Program-made: the position numbers and the translations under genes | In this document: piece after piece, positions 1-5,525 of the stretch | Position numbering within the stretch: the first letter of the stretch is position 1 | Layout of the letters: every line of letters begins with the position of its first letter | Notes under the pieces: generated by a model | Database searches by the model: none | The model's input: the letters and a program-made list of their open reading frames with translations, nothing else | Told to the model about the DNA's origin: nothing | NCBI GenBank assembly: GCA_004297555.1 | Contig: SCSV01000231.1 | Span: 1-6,068, forward strand | Length of the DNA stretch: 6,068 nt | From: Salinibacterium sp. | GTDB lineage: Bacteria > Actinomycetota > Actinomycetes > Actinomycetales > Microbacteriaceae | Direction: 5' to 3'

Positions 1-1031
1 TCGAGCAGCGGGTCTTGCACGCCGAGGGCCTCGAGCACCTCGTCGGCGCTCTCTTTCACGAGCCGGGCGCGCGGGTCGAAGTTCTTGTAGACCCGGTGGC
101 CGAAGCCCATCAGGCGAATGCCGTCTTCTTTATTCTTGACGCGCTCGACGAACTTCTTGACGCCCTCGCCCGATTCGCGAATCTCGGCGAGCATCTTGAG
201 CACCGCTTCGTTCGCCCCGCCGTGCAGCGGGCCGTAAAGCGCGTTGATCCCTGCGGAGACGGAAGCGAAGATGTTTGCCTCGGTCGAGCCGACCAGTCGC
301 ACCGTCGAGGTGGAGGCGTTCTGTTCGTGGTCTTCGTGCAGAATCAGCAGCCGGTCGAGCGCTTTGCTGAGCACTGGGTTCACTTCGTAGGGCTCGGCCA
401 TCGTGCCGAAGTTGAGCTTAAGGAAGTTGTCGACGAAGCTCATCGAGTTGTCGGGGTAGAGAAACGCCTGGCCGAGCGACTTCTTGTGCGCGTAGGCGGC
501 GATCACCGGCAGCTTGGCCAGCAGGCGGATGGTCGAGATCTCGACCTGCTCGCGATCGTGCACGTCAAATGAGCTCTCGTAGAACGTGGAGAGGGCCGAC
601 ACCGCGCTGGAGAGCACGGACATCGGGTGCGCGCTGTGCGGTAGGGCATCGAAGAAGCGGCGCAGGTCTTCATGCAGTAGCGTGTGCCGGCGAATCTTCT
701 CGTCGAAGTCCGCGAGCTGGTCTGGCGTCGGCAGTTCGCCGTAGATCAGCAGCCAGGCGACTTCGAGGTAGGTGGAGTTGTTGGCGACATCGTCGATCGA
801 ATATCCGCGATAGCGCAGGATGCCCGCATCGCCGTCGATGTACGTGATGTTGCTCGTCGTGGACGCCGTGTTCACAAAGCCTTGGTCGAGAGCGGTATAC
901 CCGGTCTGCTTCATGAAGGTGGAGATGTCGATGCTGTCGCGGCCATCGATGCCACGAACGACCGGAAACTCGGCCACGCCACCCGGGTAGTGCAAGGTGG
1001 CCGTCTCGAGATTTTGGGGGGCGTCAGTCAC
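1..1031 (-). CDS. gltA: Citrate synthase (type II), 5' part, cut by the left window edge
   Basis: This is citrate synthase, which condenses oxaloacetate and acetyl-CoA to citrate at the entry of the TCA cycle in the cytoplasm. About 343 N-terminal residues are present. The family is usually about 430 residues, so roughly the last 85 lie outside the window. Visible family signatures are ILRYRGYSID (71-80), LILHEDHEQNAST (229-241), GPLHGGANEA (267-276) with catalytic His270, and GFGHRVYKNFDPRA (309-322) with His312. The third catalytic residue, an Asp, falls beyond the edge. The N-terminal region before residue 60 (STFMKQTGYTALDQGF) is typical of the bacterial hexameric type. I chose the GTG at 1031 because translation from it gives the usual N-terminal length. 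No Shine-Dalgarno precedes it (see the promoter entry). It lies 36 bp downstream of dapC on the same strand, so read-through from that operon is possible. Confidence 0.97.
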   Translation of the reverse strand, partial: MTDAPQNLETATLHYPGGVAEFPVVRGIDGRDSIDISTFMKQTGYTALDQGFVNTASTTSNITYIDGDAGILRYRGYSIDDVANNSTYLEVAWLLIYGELPTPDQLADFDEKIRRHTLLHEDLRRFFDALPHSAHPMSVLSSAVSALSTFYESSFDVHDREQVEISTIRLLAKLPVIAAYAHKKSLGQAFLYPDNSMSFVDNFLKLNFGTMAEPYEVNPVLSKALDRLLILHEDHEQNASTSTVRLVGSTEANIFASVSAGINALYGPLHGGANEAVLKMLAEIRESGEGVKKFVERVKNKEDGIRLMGFGHRVYKNFDPRARLVKESADEVLEALGVQDPLL

Positions 1032-1037
1032 GGCTAC

Positions 1038-1043
1038 AGCTTA
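1038..1043 (-). promoter_or_regulatory. Putative -10 hexamer for leaderless gltA transcription
   Basis: Reading the minus strand, TAAGCT fits the actinobacterial -10 pattern TANNNT. It is followed by exactly six bases (GTAGCC) and then the GTG start codon, which is the spacing expected if transcription starts on the G of the start codon. There is no purine-rich ribosome-binding sequence in the 36-bp gap, in keeping with a leaderless message. The hexamer is part of a 10-bp palindrome GCTTATAAGC (1039-1048), which also offers the alternative hexamer TATAAG. I see no good -35 element. Confidence 0.4.
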
Positions 1044-1067
1044 TAAGCAGTCGAGCTCAGCACCGGC

Positions 1068-2171
1068 TCAGTCGCGCGTCAGCCGCGCCACTGCTCGATC
1101 GATGTCAGCGTCAGGAGCGGTCAGAGCAACCCGCACGTGCTGAGGCGCGTGATCGCCATAGAACGGGCCGGGTACGACTAGGATGCCCGCTTCGGCAAGA
1201 TCGCCGACGGTATCCCAGGCGTCCTGGCCACGACTCACCCAGAGGTACAGGCCGGCCTCGCTGTGGTCGATGCGGAAGCCCGCTGCCTCGAAGGCGGGCG
1301 CGAGTCGCTCCCGGCGCGAGCGATACCGCGCCCGCTGCGCCGCGACGTGCTCATCGTCACCGAGAGCGGCGATCATCGCGGCCTGCACCGGCGCCGGCGG
1401 GATGAGGCCGATGTGCTTGCGCACCGAGAGCAACTCGCCGATGAGGGCGCGGTCACCGGCCACAAAGCCTGCCCGGTAACCCGCCAGGTTGGATTGCTTG
1501 CTGAGCGAGTAGACCGACAATACGCCGGTGCGGTCACCCCCGATCACCCGCGGGTCGAGGATCGACGGCGTTGGGGCATCCGTCGTCCAACTGAATTCGG
1601 CGTAGCACTCGTCACTCACGAGAATCGCACCGAGTTCACGCGCCCGAGCAAGAGCAGCCTCCAACTCCTCAACCCCGAGCACCCGGCCATCGGGGTTGCC
1701 GGGGCTGTTGAGCCAGATCACTTTCGTCGCCGCAGGCCATTCGCCAGGGTCGTTGGATGACGTGACACTCGCGCCGGCGAGCGCCGCACCGATCGCGTAG
1801 GTGGGGTAGGCGACACGGGGCTGAACCACGACGTCGCCGATGCCCAGGCCGAGAATCATCGGCAACAGAGCGATGAGTTCTTTGGAGCCGATCGTCGGCA
1901 GCACCTCGTCAGCGGCGAGCCCGGTCACTGATCTGCGCCGCGCGTACCAGGCCACGATCGCCTCGCGCAGTTCTGCGGTGCCGGCGGTCTGCGGGTAGGC
2001 GTGAGCATCCGTCGCCGCCGTGAGCGCGTGGCGCACCACGGCCGGAGTTTCATCGACGGGCGAACCGACCGAGAGGTCGATGAGTCCGCCCGGATGCGCG
2101 GCAGCACGCTCGCGAAACGGAACGAGCGCGTCCCAGGGAAAGTCGGGCAGCGAGAGCGGCGTGCGAGCCAC
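1068..2171 (-). CDS. dapC: Succinyldiaminopimelate aminotransferase, actinobacterial type
   Basis: This is a 367-residue PLP-dependent class I/II aminotransferase. DapC aminates N-succinyl-2-amino-6-ketopimelate with glutamate as donor in the succinylase branch of lysine and meso-diaminopimelate synthesis, in the cytoplasm. Fold type I signatures are visible: SVGSP near the N-terminus (34-38), NSPGNPDG with the PLP-contacting Asn159, SDECYAEFSW with Asp187 and Tyr190, SLSKQSNLAGYRAGF with the Schiff-base Lys225 and Arg233, and HVRVALTAPD with the carboxylate-binding Arg347. The reading frame is open much further upstream, but that stretch is the out-of-frame shadow of fdxA. The GTG at 2171, seven bases after the fdxA stop and with AAGG five bases before it, gives the expected N-terminus (VARTPLSLPDFPWD). 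The DapC assignment rather than a generic aminotransferase rests on sequence type and on the ferredoxin-dapC gene pair seen in other actinobacteria. Confidence 0.92.
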   Translation of the reverse strand: MARTPLSLPDFPWDALVPFRERAAAHPGGLIDLSVGSPVDETPAVVRHALTAATDAHAYPQTAGTAELREAIVAWYARRRSVTGLAADEVLPTIGSKELIALLPMILGLGIGDVVVQPRVAYPTYAIGAALAGASVTSSNDPGEWPAATKVIWLNSPGNPDGRVLGVEELEAALARARELGAILVSDECYAEFSWTTDAPTPSILDPRVIGGDRTGVLSVYSLSKQSNLAGYRAGFVAGDRALIGELLSVRKHIGLIPPAPVQAAMIAALGDDEHVAAQRARYRSRRERLAPAFEAAGFRIDHSEAGLYLWVSRGQDAWDTVGDLAEAGILVVPGPFYGDHAPQHVRVALTAPDADIDRAVARLTRD

Positions 2172-2178
2172 CGGAGCC

Positions 2179-2508
2179 TTATTCGCTGGAGGCGTTACCG
2201 ACGGGCACGGCCTCGACGACCGGGTGGTCTTTGTGGATGACCCCGACCTTCGCCGCGCCACCGGGCGAGCCGACCGTGTCGAACCACTCGACGTTGGCGG
2301 TGTAGTAGTCCGACCACTTATCGGGCAGGTCGTCTTCGTAGTAGATCGCTTCGACCGGGCACACCGGCTCGCACGCACCGCAGTCGACGCACTCGTCGGG
2401 GTGGATGTAGAGCATGCGGTCGCCCTCATAAATGCAGTCGACCGGGCACTCGTCGATGCAGGCTCGATCTTTGAGATCGACACAAGGTTGGGCGATGACG
2501 TATGTCAC
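2179..2508 (-). CDS. fdxA: Seven-iron ferredoxin with [3Fe-4S] and [4Fe-4S] clusters
   Basis: This is a 109-residue small acidic electron carrier of the cytoplasm. The cysteine pattern is that of 7Fe ferredoxins such as Azotobacter FdI: Cys9, Cys17 and Cys50 for the [3Fe-4S] cluster, and Cys21, Cys40, Cys43 and Cys46 for the [4Fe-4S] cluster, with the extra Cys25 matching the known free cysteine of FdI. Both cluster loops end in CP (21-22 and 50-51). A tail of about 50 residues follows (DDLPDKWSDYY onward), as in the actinobacterial FdxA/FdxC family. The start is GTG at 2508. It overlaps the stop of the upstream gene as GTGA (2505-2508), which suggests coupled translation; the nearest purine run, AAAGG, is about 12 bases away. 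dapC follows after 7 bp. Its redox partner cannot be read from the window; cytochrome P450s or oxidoreductases are typical partners of this family. Confidence 0.96.
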   Translation of the reverse strand: MTYVIAQPCVDLKDRACIDECPVDCIYEGDRMLYIHPDECVDCGACEPVCPVEAIYYEDDLPDKWSDYYTANVEWFDTVGSPGGAAKVGVIHKDHPVVEAVPVGNASSE

Positions 2509-3641
2509 GGTGAATCAGGGCCTTTCGCGGATGAACGCTTAATCCTATCCCGCCGCGAGCGCGCGCTTCGCGGCCACGCCAGCACGAGTGCAATGGCCAC
2601 GATCGCGGCGATCGCCCAGCCGATTCCGAGCGGTTCGGCGCGCATGATGAGCGCTCCCCCGCTTGAGACGAAAATCAGGTACACGGCGCCGGTGAGCAAG
2701 CCGACCGCCCCGAAAACAGGCGCGATCCGCGTCTCGAAGACCAGGCGCATCCCGAGCAGATATCCGGCAGATATCAGGATGCCTGCAATCGCGCCCCACG
2801 GCACGCTCACGCCGCCCACGACCGCCGTCGCTTCGTGTGCCACGGTGACGATCGCGCCGATGATGGCTCCGAGCAGCACCGCGAGCACGCAGACCGCGAC
2901 ACGGCTCATGAACGAGGCGTCGGAGAACGCGTCGGCGGGCGGGCGCAGTCGACTGAAGTGCTCGGGCACGGTCAGCGGCCGCTCGCCGCCCAACGAATCG
3001 GTGATCGTGTCGCCGTCGATTCGCAGGCGGCTCGGGAACGCTGCGAGTGCGTCGCTCCTGCGGTCGATCGCGTCCATGCTGTCTACGGTCGGGGCGCCGA
3101 CAACCGCGTTCGGCTCGATGACGTAGAAGGCGACGCCGATGACCTCCGCTGCGGTGCGGGTGGCTTCGTGTACCCGATCGCGGTCTGAGTTCGCGTCATC
3201 GAGCGGGTAGCTCACCACGACGTCGGGTTCCACATCGATCATCACCGCGGCGATATCAGCGGCGACTTCGCTCAGCTCGGCCGCGGCGAGACTGGCCGGA
3301 TTCTCGGGATGCCCGGGCTCGACAGTTGAGTCGAGGTAACGCCGGGGCGCGCGACCCTCCCAGCGGGCATCCGCCGCTCCGAGCATTCGGTGGTCGGTGA
3401 CGCCGAGCACTGTCAGCGCTTTGACCAGTTCGGCCTCGCGACGGGCACCCAGTGCGATCGGCGAGGAAGCGAGCGGCTCCAGTTCGCGGCTCTGCACGGC
3501 CCCGCGCTCGGCGCGTGTGCACGTGAGCACGGTGACGGCCGCACCGTGGTCGACGAGAGTGGCGATCGTGGCCCCGGCGGAAATGCTTTCATCGCCCGGG
3601 TACGCGTGCACGAAGAGCACCCGTTCAGCTCGCTCACTCAT
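2505..3641 (-). CDS. MshB-like PIG-L family protein with degenerate active site, fused to a four-helix membrane domain
   Basis: The protein has 378 residues. Residues 6-232 resemble MshB, the zinc deacetylase that removes acetate from GlcNAc-inositol in mycothiol synthesis: VLFVHAYPGDESISAGATI (8-26), VTVLTCTRAERGAV (36-49) and PDVVVSYPLDDANSDRDRVH (139-158). The family zinc motif HPDDE reads Y-P-G-D-E here. Tyr14 replaces a zinc-ligand His, Gly16 replaces the catalytic Asp, and Asp17 is kept. The second motif GHPDHVH reads SDRDRVH, so Arg156 replaces the third zinc ligand. Deacetylation by the known mechanism therefore looks impossible. Residues 245-357 hold four hydrophobic segments (about 245-268, 279-301, 307-326, 339-356) followed by a basic tail, like the small membrane protein often encoded after mshB as a separate gene. 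The ATG at 3641 has AAGGGG seven bases upstream. It leads the fdxA-dapC operon. Function unknown; probably a membrane-tethered pseudoenzyme or a sugar/inositol-binding protein. Confidence 0.85.
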   Translation of the reverse strand: MSERAERVLFVHAYPGDESISAGATIATLVDHGAAVTVLTCTRAERGAVQSRELEPLASSPIALGARREAELVKALTVLGVTDHRMLGAADARWEGRAPRRYLDSTVEPGHPENPASLAAAELSEVAADIAAVMIDVEPDVVVSYPLDDANSDRDRVHEATRTAAEVIGVAFYVIEPNAVVGAPTVDSMDAIDRRSDALAAFPSRLRIDGDTITDSLGGERPLTVPEHFSRLRPPADAFSDASFMSRVAVCVLAVLLGAIIGAIVTVAHEATAVVGGVSVPWGAIAGILISAGYLLGMRLVFETRIAPVFGAVGLLTGAVYLIFVSSGGALIMRAEPLGIGWAIAAIVAIALVLAWPRSARSRRDRIKRSSAKGPDSP

Positions 3642-3664
3642 GCTCGTGCCCCTTCGTCACAGTC

Positions 3665-3670
3665 AGAATA
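3665..3670 (-). promoter_or_regulatory. Putative -10 hexamer for the MshB-like/fdxA/dapC operon
   Basis: On the minus strand TATTCT fits TANNNT and lies 23 bases before the ATG at 3641. The predicted start near 3658 would leave a short leader holding the Shine-Dalgarno AAGGGG (3649-3654). A -35 is only weakly suggested (TTCGTG, 3690-3695, spacer 19). The iron box at 3697-3715 sits just upstream of this -35 position. Confidence 0.35.
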
Positions 3671-3696
3671 CGCACTCGTTCGGCGCCGCCACGAAG

Positions 3697-3715
3697 TTAG
3701 GGTAGGCTTACCAAC
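3697..3715. promoter_or_regulatory. DtxR/IdeR-type iron box (operator) upstream of efeU
   Basis: TTAGGGTAGGCTTACCAAC matches the known DtxR/IdeR operator consensus TTAGGTTAGGCTAACCTAA at 15 of 19 positions, including the central TAGGCT core and the ACC half-site. In actinobacteria the iron-loaded dimeric repressor binds such boxes and blocks iron-uptake promoters. The box lies 29 bp before the efeU start codon, in the 103-bp region between divergent genes, and covers the best -10 candidate for efeU. Repression of efeU and its lipoprotein partner under iron sufficiency is a well-founded inference. Confidence 0.85.
3703..3708 (+). promoter_or_regulatory. Putative -10 hexamer for efeU inside the iron box
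   Basis: TAGGCT fits TANNNT and would start transcription near 3715, leaving a leader of about 30 bases with the Shine-Dalgarno AAAGG at 3734-3738, six bases before the GTG. TAGGGT at 3698-3703 is an alternative. In both cases the hexamer lies within the iron box, so bound repressor would occlude RNA polymerase. The -35 is poor (TTCGGC at 3679-3684). Confidence 0.4.
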
Positions 3716-3744
3716 ATTCCCACACGATCTCTCAAAGGTTCACT

Positions 3745-4611
3745 GTGCTCGCAAACTTCTTGATCGGCCTGCGTGAAGGCCTCGAGGCGGCCCTGGTCGT
3801 CGGCATTCTCGTCGCCTATGTGCACAAGATCGGCCGGCCGGGCATCCTGGTTCGCATCTGGCTCGGGGTCACCCTCGCTCTCGCGATCTCGCTCGGCCTA
3901 GGTGCGCTGCTCACCTTCGGCGCCTATGGTCTGTCGTTCCAGGCCCAAGAGCTTGTGGGTGGATTGCTCTCCATCGTCGCGACTGCGTTCGTCACCTGGA
4001 TGATCTTCTGGATGCTGCGCACCGCACGCGGTCTCTCGAAGGAACTGCGCCACGAGATCGATGTCCACCTGACCGGTGCTGGCTGGGGACTCGTGCTCGT
4101 CGCGTTCCTCGCCGTAGGCCGCGAGGGAATCGAAACCGCCCTGTTCATCTGGGCCGCTGTTCAGGCGAGCGGATCGACTGGCCTGCCGCTCGTCGGTGCC
4201 GCCCTGGGTATCGCGCTCGCAATCGCGCTCGGCTACCTCATCTACCGCGGAGCCCTGCGCATCAATCTCACCAAGTTCTTCACCTACACCGGCGGGTTCC
4301 TCATCATCGTCGCCGCCGGCGTGCTCGCTTACGGCGTGCACGACCTGCAAGAGGCAAGCGTCCTCCCCGGCGGGCAGTCTCTCGCCTTCAATGTCACGGC
4401 CATCGTGCCGCCGGACAGTTGGTACGGGGTACTGCTCAAGGGCACGCTCAACTTCTCGCCCGCCACTACGTGGTTCGAGGCCATCGTTTGGGTCGCCTAT
4501 GTGGTACCCGTGATGACCCTGTTCGTGCTCTCGGTGCGCAAGCACCGCGCGAAGGCCGAGCCGATCGCCCCGATTCCCACCCCAGTACCAATCGAAACAG
4601 AAAGAGCGTAA
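3745..4611 (+). CDS. efeU: EfeU/Ftr1-family high-affinity iron permease
   Basis: This is a 288-residue polytopic inner-membrane protein of the OFeT family, which moves iron across the cytoplasmic membrane. The two hallmark REXXE motifs, which bind iron in the permeation path, are intact: REGLE at residues 10-14 in the first helix and REGIE at 126-130 in the fourth. Seven hydrophobic segments are visible (about 3-25, 33-58, 68-92, 112-138, 146-168, 178-197, 242-266). A longer loop at 198-240 separates the last two, and a proline-rich cytoplasmic or external tail follows (270-288). The length is close to E. coli EfeU. The GTG at 3745 has AAAGG six bases upstream and puts the first REXXE at its normal place. 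The stop overlaps the next gene as TAATG. The iron box at 3697-3715 indicates iron-repressed expression. Confidence 0.95.
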   Translation: MLANFLIGLREGLEAALVVGILVAYVHKIGRPGILVRIWLGVTLALAISLGLGALLTFGAYGLSFQAQELVGGLLSIVATAFVTWMIFWMLRTARGLSKELRHEIDVHLTGAGWGLVLVAFLAVGREGIETALFIWAAVQASGSTGLPLVGAALGIALAIALGYLIYRGALRINLTKFFTYTGGFLIIVAAGVLAYGVHDLQEASVLPGGQSLAFNVTAIVPPDSWYGVLLKGTLNFSPATTWFEAIVWVAYVVPVMTLFVLSVRKHRAKAEPIAPIPTPVPIETERA

Positions 4612-4997
4612 TGACCGCTTCGCGCCTCACACGCCCCGCGATATCTGCTGCCGTTGTCGGAGCCGTGGCTCTAGCGCTCACTGGCTGCGTCGCGAACACG
4701 GCCACCGGCACAACCAGCACACGACTCACCGTGGACAGCACTGGCGCCGGGTGCCTCGTGTCAGCGCGCACGGCCCCCGCAGGAGACATTTCCTTCACGG
4801 TGACCAACTCGAGCGACGCAGAGACGGAGTTCTACTTCTTGGGAGCGGACGGCAAGATCGTCTCTGAAGTCGAGCACCTGGGCCCGGACACTACCCGCAG
4901 CATGGTCGTTTCTGCCGAGCCGGGCAAGTACTTCACCGCATGCAAGAACGGCGCGGGTGACGTCGTGGGCAAGACTCGGTTCACCGTCACCGGCTGA
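4611..4997 (+). CDS. EfeO-like cupredoxin-domain lipoprotein lacking the M75 domain
   Basis: This is a 128-residue predicted lipoprotein. A signal peptide (hydrophobic 10-23) ends in the lipobox LTGC with Cys26, so it should be anchored outside the cytoplasmic membrane. Residues about 38-127 resemble the N-terminal cupredoxin domain of EfeO: GAGC with Cys48, a beta-rich stretch SFTVTNSS, TEFYF with Glu73, EVEHLGPDTTRSM (86-98), PGKYFTAC with Cys111, and a closing GKTRFTVTG. The Cys/Glu/Cys arrangement matches the residues proposed to bind metal in the E. coli EfeO cupredoxin domain. The usual C-terminal M75 (imelysin, HXXE) domain is absent, because a genuine stop is followed at once by a terminator. 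The start is the ATG at 4611, overlapping the efeU stop by one base, so translation is probably coupled. It likely delivers or oxidises iron for EfeU. Frame-continuous sequence upstream of 4611 is a shadow of efeU. Confidence 0.85.
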   Translation: MTASRLTRPAISAAVVGAVALALTGCVANTATGTTSTRLTVDSTGAGCLVSARTAPAGDISFTVTNSSDAETEFYFLGADGKIVSEVEHLGPDTTRSMVVSAEPGKYFTACKNGAGDVVGKTRFTVTG

Positions 4998-5001
4998 TCA
5001 C

Positions 5002-5046
5002 CGCGCAAAGAAGGGGCCGGCCAGTGGCCGGCCCCTTCTTTGCGCG
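5002..5046. terminator. Bidirectional hairpin terminator between convergent genes
   Basis: This is a perfect 21-bp inverted repeat (arms 5002-5022 and 5026-5046) with a 3-base loop AGT. The arms begin CGCGCAAAG and end GGCCGGCC. The stem starts four bases after the stop of the cupredoxin lipoprotein and, on the other strand, seven bases after the stop of the convergent lipoprotein. CTTCTTT lies in the distal arm on both strands, so T-rich sequence is inside the stem rather than behind it, as is common in GC-rich actinobacteria. Confidence 0.9.
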
Positions 5047-5053
5047 TGAATGC

Positions 5054-5503
5054 CTAGCTGCCTTTCGGCGCAACCGTGTAGCTCGCGATCCAGCCTTCTT
5101 TCTTGTCTTTGGCGGTAATCACGATCACCCCGTAGGTGTCGTTCGAGAAGGCGAACGTCGCGCCGTCTTCGGTGGAGCCGCCGTAACTGGTCTCCTTGGT
5201 GAAGCCAGCCGCCTCAAGTTGAGTCGTGATGTCATCGATGGCGCTCGCGCCATCTACCTTGAGAATGACGCTCCAGACCTTCTTCGAACCCTTGCCGATG
5301 GCCAGTCCGTACGTGACGTTGTTGTTGAGGAGGGGCACTTCCGAGGGGAAGTCGGCCGGTACGCTCGCTCCCGGCAGTTGGACGTTGCCGCCGGACGCGC
5401 CCTTGATGATGTCGTTGACTGAGCAGCCGCTCAGCGCTGGGGCGAGCGAGAGTGAGATAACAATCGCGAGCGGAGCCGCGATTCTCTTTGTGAAGGTGCG
5501 CAT
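5054..5503 (-). CDS. Predicted lipoprotein of unknown function, second of a tandem paralogous pair
   Basis: This is a 149-residue exported protein of a family I cannot name. The signal peptide has a basic start (MRTFTKR), a hydrophobic core and the lipobox LSGC with Cys27. The mature part has a short linker and then VPADFPSEVPLL (48-59), a tryptophan in KKVWSVILKV (74-83), LEAAGFTK (96-103), and a terminal strand-rich section ending in IASYTVAPKGS. The ATG at 5503 has an excellent AGGAG six bases upstream; open frame beyond it is a shadow of the neighbouring gene. It starts 22 bp after the stop of the upstream paralogue on the same strand, so the two are probably cotranscribed, and its transcript ends at the shared hairpin 5002-5046. 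It may be a small alpha/beta extracytoplasmic domain, but no catalytic motif is visible. Confidence 0.88.
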   Translation of the reverse strand: MRTFTKRIAAPLAIVISLSLAPALSGCSVNDIIKGASGGNVQLPGASVPADFPSEVPLLNNNVTYGLAIGKGSKKVWSVILKVDGASAIDDITTQLEAAGFTKETSYGGSTEDGATFAFSNDTYGVIVITAKDKKEGWIASYTVAPKGS

Positions 5504-5525
5504 GGTGTTCTCCTGATCGTGATTG

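Noticed and set aside
15..572. Open frame of 185 codons on the plus strand at the left edge
   Set aside because: It is antisense to citrate synthase, whose catalytic motifs are on the minus strand.
1039..1048. Palindrome GCTTATAAGC as a regulator site
   Set aside because: At 10 bp and overlapping a likely -10 hexamer, it can arise by chance from the promoter sequence alone. I kept only the promoter call.
2172..2483. N-terminal extension of the dapC reading frame to 2483
   Set aside because: The extension is rich in Ser, Thr and Arg with low complexity and lies out of frame over fdxA, whose cysteine motifs prove that frame. DapC aligns from the GTG at 2171.
2020..3126. Long open frame of 368 codons on the plus strand
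   Set aside because: It runs antisense to dapC, fdxA and the MshB-like gene, which are all supported by motifs. The product is low-complexity and resembles no family; long antisense frames are expected in GC-rich DNA.
3898..4545. Open frame of 215 codons antisense to efeU
   Set aside because: The product is Glu/Asp/Gly-rich with no domain. It mirrors the hydrophobic codons of efeU, so it is a shadow.
4419..4610. N-terminal extension of the cupredoxin lipoprotein frame to 4419
   Set aside because: It overlaps the end of efeU in another frame and would bury the signal peptide. The ATG at 4611 gives a proper lipoprotein signal.
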